64,000 nucleotides of DNA from Lacticaseibacillus casei DSM 20011 = JCM 1134 = ATCC 393 (lineage in GTDB: Bacteria; Bacillota; Bacilli; Lactobacillales; Lactobacillaceae), in assembly GCF_000829055.1 (NCBI RefSeq), contig NZ_AP012544.1, forward strand, positions 1,922,001 to 1,986,000, in the 5' to 3' direction. Position numbers and translations under genes: made by a program. The notes under the pieces are model-generated. The model did not search any database, was not told the DNA's origin, and worked only from the letters and a program-made list of their open reading frames with translations. Positions 1 through 9,086 of this stretch are shown in pieces. The stretch's first letter is position 1. Every line of letters begins with the position of its first letter.

Positions 1-44
1 TCCATATCATGATTGTTGAAAAACGGATCGTTAAAGTTTGTCAT
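1..44 (-). CDS. N-terminus of a heat-shock protein, possibly ClpL (partial)
   Basis: Only the first 14 codons are inside the window (reading MTNFNDPFFNNHDM from an ATG at 44), preceded by a strong AAGGAGG ribosome binding site. The Asn/Asp/Phe-rich start resembles the N-termini of ClpL-type Clp ATPases, which act as cytoplasmic heat-shock chaperones in lactobacilli. The upstream promoter overlapped by a CIRCE operator fits a heat-shock gene. Identification rests on a very short peptide plus context, so a different heat-shock protein is possible. Confidence 0.45.
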   Translation of the reverse strand, partial: MTNFNDPFFNNHDM

Positions 45-132
45 AGCTGAATTCCTCCTTGTTGGGAATGTGCGGGGAAAAGGCGGTGCGTTTGGTATGG
101 TTCTGTGCAGAGAAGTTTGATACTTCTCTGAA

Positions 133-210
133 AACGCGTTCACCAGCCCAGAGACCTCCGTGTAAGGGCCTCAGGCGCAATGGCCTGGGCTTAGGCCATT
201 GCGCCTTTTC
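133..210 (-). repeat. Partial copy of a structured intergenic repeat (family 1) in the heat-shock leader
   Basis: The stretch contains a near-perfect hairpin, GGCGCAATGGCC-TGGGCTTA-GGCCATTGCGCC. Its left flank (AACGCGTTCACCAGCCCAGA) matches, with few changes, the reverse complement of the right flank of the repeat at 49186-49309. It lies between the promoter at 227-267 and the start codon at 44, so it is transcribed as part of the 5' leader. It could also act as a terminator for wzb read-through, but a T-run follows it only on the plus strand. Confidence 0.7.
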
Positions 211-226
211 CTTGTTTACATAATGT

Positions 227-267
227 ATTATAGCACGAAATTAGCACTCTAACAAGGTTAGTGCTAA
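227..267 (-). promoter_or_regulatory. SigmaA promoter overlapped by a CIRCE (HrcA) operator
   Basis: On the minus strand there is a -35 box TTGTTA (255-250), a 17-bp spacer and a -10 box TATAAT (232-227). The inverted repeat TTAGCACTC-N9-TAGTGCTAA at 241-267 matches the CIRCE consensus except for one base in the right arm, and it covers the -35 box and part of the spacer. HrcA binding there would repress the heat-shock gene starting at 44. The transcript would begin near 220, giving a leader of about 175 nt. Confidence 0.85.
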
Positions 268-305
268 TTATTTCAGAAATATTTTTTTTCAGGCAACTTA
301 AAGTA

Positions 306-1073
306 TCAATACCGCGACAGCAGCCGCTTTTCAATTTTCCGCTCATTAAACCGCATTAGCGGATCACCATTGACCAGCGCCCGGGCGTTGTCTTCGAAAA
401 TCTTAGCCTTCTTTTCGCCACGTTTACGCTCCAGGCGCTTGAACGCTGCGGACATCTCATAACTACGACCAGGCAAGTGATGCGCGTCAGAGGCAAATAC
501 ATGTGCCAGGCCTGCGTCAATAATGTCCTCTGAAAATTGCTGAACCTTTTTGCCGAACGTTCCGACATAGCTGCTGGCGGTCACTTGTGCAAACGTACCA
601 CGCTCAATCATTTGATAGAGCAAACCCGGATGCTTCATCAGCCGAGTGTTCCGTTCCGGATGCACAATCACGGGCACCATCCCGCGTTGCATCACTTCAA
701 ACAACATATTCTGCGTATAAAGCGGCACATCATCAGACGGAAATTCGATCAAGACATAGTGGCCGGTTACGTCGCAAGTCAAAATGTCGTGGTGGTCAAT
801 CGCTTCTAACAGGTCGCCATTAATGCGGACCTCTTGGCATGGAAAAACCGTTAGCAGAATATCGCGTTTTTCCAGCTCATTTTGAAACTCGTCCGTTAAC
901 CGAATCACATCCGCTGCATGATTCGTATAATGCCCATTCATATGATGCGGCGTCATCAAAGCATGCGTAATCCCGTCGGCAACCGCCGCTTTCGCTAATT
1001 CCAGTGAAGTCGTCAAATCTTTTGAGCCATCATCAATTCCCGGTAACATATGGCAATGCACGTCAATCATCAT
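306..1073 (-). CDS. wzb: PHP-family protein-tyrosine phosphatase of the EPS locus (Wzb/CpsB)
   Basis: A 255-residue CpsB/CapC-type phosphatase. In this family it removes phosphate from the tyrosine tail of the cognate BY-kinase (here wze at 13899-14648) and so tunes EPS polymer length and output. The PHP metal-binding motif is visible at the N-terminus (IDVHCHMLPGIDDGS), with further His/Asp ligands in TPHHMNGHY, VHPERN and SDAHH. An AAGGGGA ribosome binding site precedes tandem ATGs at 1073/1070. It is separated from the rest of the cluster by the divergently read regulator at 1229, as is usual for casei-group EPS loci. Confidence 0.9.
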   Translation of the reverse strand: MMIDVHCHMLPGIDDGSKDLTTSLELAKAAVADGITHALMTPHHMNGHYTNHAADVIRLTDEFQNELEKRDILLTVFPCQEVRINGDLLEAIDHHDILTCDVTGHYVLIEFPSDDVPLYTQNMLFEVMQRGMVPVIVHPERNTRLMKHPGLLYQMIERGTFAQVTASSYVGTFGKKVQQFSEDIIDAGLAHVFASDAHHLPGRSYEMSAAFKRLERKRGEKKAKIFEDNARALVNGDPLMRFNERKIEKRLLSRY

Positions 1074-1228
1074 TCAGTTCCCCTTCCAATACTACCTAGT
1101 ATCTATTGAAGCGCTGCCAACGTCAAATTGTTTTTTATAACAGTTTGTTAACGATTCGCAATAGATCAGCGAGATAGCACACTTTGCGGTATAATATCAA
1201 AAGATTACGGAGGAAATGAGGTTTAGAA

Positions 1229-2122
1229 ATGAAAAAGATCCTAGTACGCGTTCTGCTCGTCGTACTCGTTGCCGCTCTGGGGTTTGGCGGTTTCGTGTAC
1301 TATATGGTTCATAATTCAACATCGCAAATTTATTCCTATAATAAGAAGACCAACAAATCTTCAGACGACAAAACCACCAGCGGAAAACCCGTTGCTTACT
1401 TACTACTCGGTACCGACACCGGTGAACTTGGCCGTTCCTATAAAGGCCGCACCGATACTATGATTGTGATGGTTCTAAACCCGAAGTCAAAGACAACCAC
1501 CATGCTTTCGGTACCGCGTGACACCAAAGTTACTTTCGATGATGTCACCATCAAAATCAACGCCGCCTATTCCTACGGCTCCTCTGACACGGCCATGGAA
1601 GCCGTTGAGAAGCTCTTGAACATCAAACTAGACGGTTACCTACTTGTCAACATGAAAGGCCTAGAACAGATGGTAGATGCCGTTGGCGGCGTCACTGTCA
1701 CCTCACCACTGAGTTTCGACTATGAAGGTAAGTCCTTTGTTAAAGGACAGTCTTATGACCTCTCAGGTAGCGATGCGCTGAAGTTCTCACGTATGCGTTA
1801 TGACGATCCTCAAGGAGATTATGGGCGACAGATGCGACAACAGCTTATTCTCACTTCGGTTATTGGTAAGTTGAAGAAGAATCCGACAACCGTAATTAGT
1901 CAGAAATTCCTAAATGCTGTTGGTAAAAACGTCCGCTCTGATGTTTCTCTTGGATCAGTTAAAAACCTGGCAACTGCCTATCGGGACGCCGGTAATACGA
2001 TCAAGAGTGACCAACTGCATGGTACCGGAAAGAATATCGATGGTCAGGATTATGAAGTAATGTCAGACACTGAACTAACACGCGGACACAACGTGATTCA
2101 GGATGCGTTGGACGCAAAGTAA
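1229..2122 (+). CDS. wzr: LytR-CpsA-Psr (LCP) family protein of the EPS locus
   Basis: A 297-residue membrane-anchored LCP protein. Members of the family transfer lipid-linked polymers to cell wall peptidoglycan and were once annotated as transcription regulators. Residues about 5-27 form one transmembrane helix. The LCP domain follows, with YLLLGTDTG, the Arg-rich phosphate-binding segment GRTDTMIVMVLNP and SVPRDTKV, and the later KFSRMRYDDPQGDYGRQ. A TATAAT -10 box at 1190-1195 and GGAGG about 12 nt before the ATG support expression from this gap. It is the only plus-strand gene of the EPS region and converges on rmlD. Confidence 0.88.
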   Translation: MKKILVRVLLVVLVAALGFGGFVYYMVHNSTSQIYSYNKKTNKSSDDKTTSGKPVAYLLLGTDTGELGRSYKGRTDTMIVMVLNPKSKTTTMLSVPRDTKVTFDDVTIKINAAYSYGSSDTAMEAVEKLLNIKLDGYLLVNMKGLEQMVDAVGGVTVTSPLSFDYEGKSFVKGQSYDLSGSDALKFSRMRYDDPQGDYGRQMRQQLILTSVIGKLKKNPTTVISQKFLNAVGKNVRSDVSLGSVKNLATAYRDAGNTIKSDQLHGTGKNIDGQDYEVMSDTELTRGHNVIQDALDAK

Positions 2123-2164
2123 ACAAAAAGCAGTGATGCAAGGCGCATCACTGCTTTTTGTTTA
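2122..2164. terminator. Bidirectional rho-independent terminator
   Basis: An 18-bp stem, AACAAAAAGCAGTGATGC / GCATCACTGCTTTTTGTT, with a 5-nt loop. It has A-runs and T-runs on both sides, so it serves both the LCP gene (plus) and the end of the rml genes (minus). Confidence 0.92.
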
Positions 2165-2183
2165 CCCTTCCGAATTGCGCATT

Positions 2184-3026
2184 CTATTTATTAATAGTCG
2201 CTATGAACTCCTTCAAAGCATCTTGCCACGTCGGTATCTTAAAACCAGTTGCCTTCGTCTTGCTTAAGTCTAAGATAGAGTGCCGCGGTCGCCATGCTTT
2301 TTGCGGGTATTCAGCTGATGAGACAGGTTTAACTGTCACATCTTTATCAGCTAAAATTGCACTGGCAAACTCGTACCAGTTACAACTGTTGTCGTTAGAT
2401 AAATGGTAAATGCCGTAATCCAGGTGGTGATCAACTGCAAACGTCATAAACTCTGCTAACGTTTTGGTCCAAGACGGTCGGCCATACTGATCATCGACCA
2501 CTGTCAACTCTTTGTGTGTCTTTGCAAGATTCAACATCGTGTAGACGAAGTTGTGTCCATATTCCCCAAAAACCCAAGACGTCCGAATAATATAGTACTT
2601 TTTCAGGTATTTTTGAACTTCCTGTTCGCCTTCGTATTTTGCCCGGCCATATTCATTACGTGGGGCAGGCTGATCATCAACAGTATAAATTTCCTTGCTG
2701 TCACCATCAAAAACGTAGTCCGTGCTAATATAAACCAACGTCGCGTCAACGGCCGCCGCAGCCTTTGCCAAGTTTCGAGTGCCATCAACGTTAACCAGTT
2801 GATTAAGCGCCTTAGCTTCATCCTCAGCTTTATCAACGACTGTATACGCAGCACAATGATAAATGACGTCCGGTTGGTATTCCTTAACATACTGATCAAC
2901 AACAGCTTCGTCAGTAATGTCAAGATCTTTTGCATCAGTTGCCCGATAAGAAATCCCACGATTATCTAACAAGTGACGTAATTCAGTACCAAGCTGGCCT
3001 TGCGCACCAGTAATCAAAATCTTCAT
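2184..3026 (-). CDS. rmlD: dTDP-4-dehydrorhamnose reductase
   Basis: RmlD reduces dTDP-4-keto-L-rhamnose to dTDP-L-rhamnose with NAD(P)H, the last step of the dTDP-rhamnose pathway. The short-chain-dehydrogenase fold is evident from the N-terminal nucleotide-binding motif GAQGQLG, the STDYVFDG segment and the catalytic YGRAK. The 280-residue length is normal. The start at 3026 is chosen because MKILITGA begins there after GAGGAGA; an upstream in-frame codon adds residues with no family support. It is last in the rmlA-C-B-D series and ends at the shared terminator. Confidence 0.95.
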   Translation of the reverse strand: MKILITGAQGQLGTELRHLLDNRGISYRATDAKDLDITDEAVVDQYVKEYQPDVIYHCAAYTVVDKAEDEAKALNQLVNVDGTRNLAKAAAAVDATLVYISTDYVFDGDSKEIYTVDDQPAPRNEYGRAKYEGEQEVQKYLKKYYIIRTSWVFGEYGHNFVYTMLNLAKTHKELTVVDDQYGRPSWTKTLAEFMTFAVDHHLDYGIYHLSNDNSCNWYEFASAILADKDVTVKPVSSAEYPQKAWRPRHSILDLSKTKATGFKIPTWQDALKEFIATINK

Positions 3027-3096
3027 GTATCTTCTCCTCGACCTCTTACATGTCAATCAATTGATATCTCGCATCAATGATCTTGTTTAGGAACCA

Positions 3097-4696
<1,600 letters not shown>

Positions 4697-4697
<1 letters not shown>

Positions 4698-5572
4698 TAT
4701 TTAAGTTCCTCCTTAACGAGCCGCAGCAAATACTGACCGTAATCATTTTTTTTGAGCGGCTGTGCCAGTTTCTTGAGCTGATTAAGATCTATGTATCCCA
4801 TACGATAAGCAATCTCTTCAAGGCAAGCCACTTTTAAATTTTGCTGTTTTTCGATAGTTGCCACAAAACTTGAAGCATCTAGAAGCGAATCATGAGTTCC
4901 TGTATCTAACCATGCGTATCCTCTACCCATGACTTTGACATCTAATTGTCCTCGTCGAAGATATTCTTCATTAATATCTGTAATTTCTAATTCACCACGA
5001 GCTGAAGGTTTGACATTCCTTGCAATGTTCACGACATCGTTATCATAGAAATATAATCCCGTGACCGCATAATTGCTACGCGGATGCTTAGGCTTTTCAA
5101 CAATTGAAATGGCATGTTGTTGGTCGTCAAATTCAACTACCCCAAAACGTTCTGGGTCAGTGACTTGATAACCGAAGACAGTAGCGCCTGATTTTTTCGC
5201 AGCAGCATCCTGTAACAATTTAGAGAGACCTGCACCGTAAAAAACATTGTCCCCAAGAACCAATGCAACGGTGTCAGTACCAATGAAGTCTGCACCTAAG
5301 ATGAATGCCTCAGCAAGCCCATTAGGCTCATTCTGAACTTTGTACTGGATGTTTAACCCAAGATCGCGTCCATCACCAAAGAGCTTTTCAAATTGTGGCA
5401 AAAATTCTGGTGTTGATATAATTAAGAATTCTTTGATTCCAGACAGCATTAAAACGGAAAAAGGGTAATACACCATCGGTTTATCGTAAATAGGTACTAA
5501 TTGTTTACTGGTTGCCTTAGTTATTGGATAAAGCCTAGTCCCAGACCCACCCGCTAAAATAATTCCCTTCAT
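4697..5572 (-). CDS. rmlA: Glucose-1-phosphate thymidylyltransferase
   Basis: RmlA makes dTDP-glucose from dTTP and glucose-1-phosphate and is the feedback-controlled entry to dTDP-rhamnose synthesis. The N-terminus has the nucleotidyltransferase signature [13 protein letters not shown], followed by [19 protein letters not shown] and [20 protein letters not shown]. The start at 5572 follows AAAGGGGAG; an 11-residue upstream extension has no family counterpart. A promoter at 5675-5703 means the rml genes can be read independently of the glycosyltransferase block. Confidence 0.95.
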
Positions 5573-5674
5573 TAAAATATCTCCCCTTTGTGTTGCGTGA
5601 TTCAAAACTCAGTGGAACACAATCAAAATCCCGAAAAATTATACAGGTAGCCTTGAAATATATTCTTCCGACAA

Positions 5675-5703
5675 TTAATAACTCCATTCTGAATAAACTG
5701 CAA
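5675..5703 (-). promoter_or_regulatory. Candidate promoter of the rmlACBD operon
   Basis: On the minus strand TTGCAG (5703-5698) is followed after exactly 17 bp by TATTAA (5680-5675), about 100 bp before the rmlA start. Separate promoters inside EPS loci are known for this group; this one is predicted from sequence only. Confidence 0.6.
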
Positions 5704-5800
5704 GCCGTGTGCCTAAGCCTCACCAGTTATCTAGTAACAAAGAAAGTTCGATTTTGCTGCTTTAAAATGTATAGCTTCATTAAAATCTTTCATAAAGAAT

Positions 5801-5837
5801 GGCTTCGGTATCCCCATCAGATTAAGGAATCGAAGCC
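5801..5837 (-). terminator. Hairpin between welE and rmlA, possible terminator or attenuator
   Basis: GGCTTCG pairs with CGAAGCC at the ends of a 37-nt palindrome, with weaker internal pairing (ATTCC / GGGAT). On the minus strand it is followed by ATTCTTT, a poor T-run, so it may only partly stop transcripts leaving welE. The 5606-5904 gap otherwise holds only the rml promoter. Confidence 0.4.
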
Positions 5838-5904
5838 CTCTTAATCAACTTTCTAAACTAGGATTTAATTCCAAATGGTCCGTCGCTTCAAAAAATAGGC
5901 GATT

Positions 5905-6585
5905 TTAAAATGCGCCATCTTTTTTTATTATTGAAACAATGTTCTTAGCTAAAATAAATAGATCATAGTGAAAAGACCGATGATTCACATAATAGAGTTC
6001 CAGTTCAGCGCGTTCCGGATAGCCTATATCACTCCGCCCACTTGCTTGCCAAAGCCCCATCGCCCCAGGCTTAGCAGTGAGAAGCAGACTCACACTTTCA
6101 CCATACTCGGCCAATTCCTTTTCAACAACGGGGCGCGGGCCCACCATACTCATTTCGCCCTTAAGCACATTTATAAATTGTGGAAGTTCATCAAGAGAGG
6201 ACTTCCTTATGAAAGCGCCCAACTTTGTAATTCGAGGATCCTCGTTCGCTGGAATTTTATAATTATTGTCAACGTACTTAGCATAAAGCACAGGATCTTC
6301 CTTAAGTTTAGCTTCAGCACCCACAACCATACTTCGAAATTTGTATATTTTAAATTTCTTCCCGCCTTGGCCAACTCGTACCTGTTTAAAAAATAATGGT
6401 CCCTTATTTTTTCCAAAGAGGCAAAACGGAAACAGAATGAGGCTCATAACCCCAACCAAAAATAACCCGCATAAACCACAGAAAAAGTCGAATATTCTTT
6501 TTTCTGCCAGGTAAGCTGCTGAAGCGACTATTTTATTTTCTGAGATTTTGGCTGCCTCATTTGCCGATTGAATTCGTTTCTCCAA
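5905..6585 (-). CDS. welE: Undecaprenyl-phosphate sugar phosphotransferase (EPS priming enzyme)
   Basis: A 226-residue polyprenyl-phosphate hexose-1-phosphate transferase that loads the first sugar onto the lipid carrier at the membrane. It has one long hydrophobic helix (about residues 30-56). The bacterial sugar transferase domain follows, with PLFFKQVRVGQ, FKIYKFRSMV, DELPQFINVLKGEMSMVGPRP and KPGAMGLWQASGRS. Translation starts at TTG after GGGGAGGA. The IS30 copy at 6956-8216 now separates it from the rest of the cluster, so it probably relies on a promoter in the 6586-6942 gap, where TATAAG on the minus strand is a possible -10 box. Confidence 0.9.
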   Translation of the reverse strand: MEKRIQSANEAAKISENKIVASAAYLAEKRIFDFFCGLCGLFLVGVMSLILFPFCLFGKNKGPLFFKQVRVGQGGKKFKIYKFRSMVVGAEAKLKEDPVLYAKYVDNNYKIPANEDPRITKLGAFIRKSSLDELPQFINVLKGEMSMVGPRPVVEKELAEYGESVSLLLTAKPGAMGLWQASGRSDIGYPERAELELYYVNHRSFHYDLFILAKNIVSIIKKDGAF

Positions 6586-6942
6586 AATACATTCCTCCCC
6601 AATTAATTACGTTTTGAGCCAGCTCCTCCAAAACTTATACAACCGTTAGTTTAAATCGTCCTTAATAAATGATCAAGAGAAACAAGGTGACAACGGCTAT
6701 CAAATAGAGCAGTTCTGTTCTGCTTTCTTAAAATCAGTGCTCCATTATTGTTGAGCCAAAGTACGTCATGAACAATAATTGTCTGCATACTATATTGGCA
6801 CACCATGAAACCAAACCGAATTAATTGAAATTTGAACAAAAGCACTGATGACATTAGGCAAATATAGTTAACGTCGAGCGATTCTTAACATGCCAGTAGG
6901 AAGGTGAGCGAAGTCCACATATTTCTTTTATATTTCCGTTCA
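6586..6942. other. Intergenic stretch between welE and the IS30 insertion
   Basis: No convincing gene is seen. A 67-codon minus-strand frame at 6651-6854 has no recognisable domain or ribosome binding site. Before the IS inserted, this stretch directly followed the stop codon of the glycosyltransferase gene now ending at 8220. Confidence 0.5.
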
Positions 6943-6955
6943 ATTTTATTTTGAA
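6943..6955. repeat. Left target-site duplication of IS30 copy 1
   Basis: The 13-bp sequence ATTTTATTTTGAA is repeated exactly at 8217-8229, on the other side of the element. Confidence 0.9.
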
Positions 6956-8216
6956 CGCGCATTTTAGAATCAAGTTAGCCACTGTCTCAAAATTTTTTGG
7001 ACAATAAAAAACATCAAGAACAGATATCCTGTATCATTGAAGTTCCTACACAAACAATGGAAGAGGATATTGTCTTGATGCAGAAACAGGATAGCACACA
7101 CCGCCAAAAAGGTCAGCACTTAACATCACTCGAGCGCGGAAAAGTGGCCGGATTCCGCCAAGCTGGGAAGTCCAATCGTTGGATTGCTGCTGAAATTGGC
7201 GTCTGCCCGCAGACCATTAATAATGAAATGAAGCGAGGTACAGTAGATCAGGTCAAGAAGAGTAATGGCAAGCGCGTCTACCATCGACAATACCTGCCAG
7301 AGGCTGCTCAGGCACGTTACGAGACTGCACGCTTGAGCTGTCATCGTCCTGACAAGTTCGCCAGCGTACAGGTCTTCTTAGCCTGGTACGTACAGCGAGC
7401 TAAGCAGGACAAATGGTCGCCGGATGCTTCAATCGGCTATGCCAAGCGACACAAGCTGTTTACTCCTGAAGAGCTTGTTTGTGCCTCGACTTTGTACCAG
7501 TACATTGACGACCAACGCCTAGAGATTCGAAATATCGACCTGTTGGAGAAGACTAAGCGGAAGACCTCTCACCAGCACCACACCAAGGCTAAGCGCCTGG
7601 CTGGCCGCAGTATCGAGGAACGGCCTAAGGTCGTTGAACGACGCAGGCAGTTCGGTCACTGGGAGATGGATACCATTGTCGGTAAACGCAATGGCAAGGA
7701 GAGCGTCATCTTGACTCTGATTGAGCGCAAGACCCGTTGCCAACTTCTCCGCTTGATCGAAGGACGAGATGCAGACTCTGTGAGCTATGCATTGCGTGGA
7801 ATCAAGCGCGAATGGGGAGCTTGCATCAAGACCATCACAGCCGACAACGGACCCGAGTTCACCGCCTTAAATACTGCTTTTGCTGGGACGGAAACTGAGA
7901 TCTTCTACGCCCATCCTTACACGTCCTGCGACCGTGGCACCAACGAGGCACATAACCGGATGATCCGCCAGGACTTCCCTAAGGGCATGTCCCTAGATGA
8001 CATTAGCCCTAGTCAAGTGCAGGCCACGCAAGACCGCTTGAATCAGTTGCCTCGCAAACAACAGGGCTACTGCACACCCCAGCAAAACTTTGAGGCCGAA
8101 GCTCGGCGCGTTCGCCGCATGGCCCAGTAGTCTCTCTAGCGCCACAACTTCTATTTGATAACGGCCTGTTCTGGGATTGTCCTCAACGACTGGCTAACTT
8201 GTTCTTGCAATTTACG
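6956..8216 (+). mobile_element. IS30-family insertion sequence, copy 1 (1261 bp, intact)
   Basis: The ends were set by comparing this copy with the one at 19067-20328. Beyond the shared sequence each copy has its own 13-bp direct repeat. Imperfect terminal inverted repeats of 26 bp can be aligned: both begin CG and both end with AAGTTAGCCA. The transposase reads against the EPS genes. A 13-bp duplication is long compared with the 2-3 bp usually quoted for IS30. Confidence 0.93.
6997..8130 (+). CDS. IS30-family transposase
   Basis: A 377-residue DDE transposase. The N-terminal helix-turn-helix (LTSLERGKVAGFRQAGKSNR, then PQTINNEMKRG) recognises the ends. The integrase core shows the first Asp in HWEMDTIVGKR, the second in TADNGPEF and the Glu in GTNEAHNRMIRQ. 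The frame opens at TTG 6997. The reading frame is intact to QNFEAEARRVRRMAQ, so this copy could be active, unlike the second copy. Confidence 0.95.
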   Translation: MDNKKHQEQISCIIEVPTQTMEEDIVLMQKQDSTHRQKGQHLTSLERGKVAGFRQAGKSNRWIAAEIGVCPQTINNEMKRGTVDQVKKSNGKRVYHRQYLPEAAQARYETARLSCHRPDKFASVQVFLAWYVQRAKQDKWSPDASIGYAKRHKLFTPEELVCASTLYQYIDDQRLEIRNIDLLEKTKRKTSHQHHTKAKRLAGRSIEERPKVVERRRQFGHWEMDTIVGKRNGKESVILTLIERKTRCQLLRLIEGRDADSVSYALRGIKREWGACIKTITADNGPEFTALNTAFAGTETEIFYAHPYTSCDRGTNEAHNRMIRQDFPKGMSLDDISPSQVQATQDRLNQLPRKQQGYCTPQQNFEAEARRVRRMAQ

Positions 8217-8229
8217 ATTTTATTTTGAA
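8217..8229. repeat. Right target-site duplication of IS30 copy 1
   Basis: This copy of ATTTTATTTTGAA contains the TAA stop codon (8220-8222) of the adjacent glycosyltransferase, so the insertion kept that gene's coding sequence intact. Confidence 0.9.
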
Positions 8230-9086
8230 GGAAGATAAGCCACAAATTTAATTGCACTTGAAATGATCACGTCAAAAAAAAGGCGGGGAGACATGTTTCG
8301 CCAAGATTCTTTGAGCTCGAAGAGGACTAATTTCTTTCCTTTGCCGTAGTTTGTTCCAAAGTGATCTCCGATCCACTTTTGGCTGTGGTAAAACTTTGCA
8401 ATGTATCGGTAACGAAGATAAAGATCCCTGTATCCAGACAAATTATTATGGATAACTTCGGCACGTGCATTATAGTAAACATCCCAACCAGTCAAAATCA
8501 ACTTTGCAGACATATACGCATCTTCCGCAAAATTAATTTCTTCCGGGAAATTACCAATGTCAAATACAGCAGAGAGCCTATATATCGAAAAAGCGTCAGA
8601 TGAAAAATACGTTGACGGGCCTAATTTGGGAATATCACTTTTTTTCTTGACACGCGATTTATCTGGATAATTAAAGTAACGATCATAATATTCAGCGCTG
8701 TTCTGCCGTGTACTTCTCTGCTTGCCGTACGAAACTCCTACATTTGGCTTTGATACAATCCCTTGAATTAGACTATCAATGGATTCTTTCGTAAAAATGA
8801 CATCCTGTGTAAACATTAATAGAAAATCTACCTTGTTTCGAAAATAATTTGCAGCTTTCTTGCGAACAAGGCCATGCGAAAAGTCCTTTCGCGAAATCGT
8901 TTGGTACGTAATATGTTGATTTTGTAAAGCTTTTGTTGTCCCATCAGAGGACTCTGAGTCGATAACGAATAGATTGGACAATGGTACTGAGCTCTCCTCC
9001 ACAGTCGCAATTATTCTATTGATTTGACCGGCTGCATTTAAGGTTGGTACAAAAATTCCAACTCGTTGTTTGTTTTCGTTTCCCAC
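8220..9086 (-). CDS. GT2-family glycosyltransferase, probably a rhamnosyltransferase
   Basis: A 288-residue family 2 (GT-A) transferase. It has the N-terminal VGIFVPTLNAAGQINR, VIDSESSDGT and MFTQDVIF, where the DxD-like position is TQD, as in RfbF-type rhamnosyltransferases. The later EDAYMSAKLILTGWDVYYN completes the fold. With rmlABCD in the same locus, dTDP-rhamnose is a likely donor, but acceptor and linkage cannot be read from sequence. Translation starts at GTG 9086, overlapping the wzy stop. The gene ends inside the IS30 target duplication. Confidence 0.82.
   Translation of the reverse strand: MGNENKQRVGIFVPTLNAAGQINRIIATVEESSVPLSNLFVIDSESSDGTTKALQNQHITYQTISRKDFSHGLVRKKAANYFRNKVDFLLMFTQDVIFTKESIDSLIQGIVSKPNVGVSYGKQRSTRQNSAEYYDRYFNYPDKSRVKKKSDIPKLGPSTYFSSDAFSIYRLSAVFDIGNFPEEINFAEDAYMSAKLILTGWDVYYNARAEVIHNNLSGYRDLYLRYRYIAKFYHSQKWIGDHFGTNYGKGKKLVLFELKESWRNMSPRLFFDVIISSAIKFVAYLPSK

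Noticed and set aside
5590..5844. 84-codon plus-strand frame upstream of rmlA
   Set aside because: It overlaps the rml promoter and hairpin, lacks a ribosome site and has no family resemblance.
6651..6854. 67-codon minus-strand frame between welE and IS30
   Set aside because: No ribosome site, no recognisable domain and odd composition; probably chance.
7126..7743. Minus-strand ORFs inside the IS30 transposase (7126-7344, 7519-7743)
   Set aside because: They lie wholly antisense to the intact transposase and have no ribosome sites; the same frames appear in the second copy simply because the sequence is the same.
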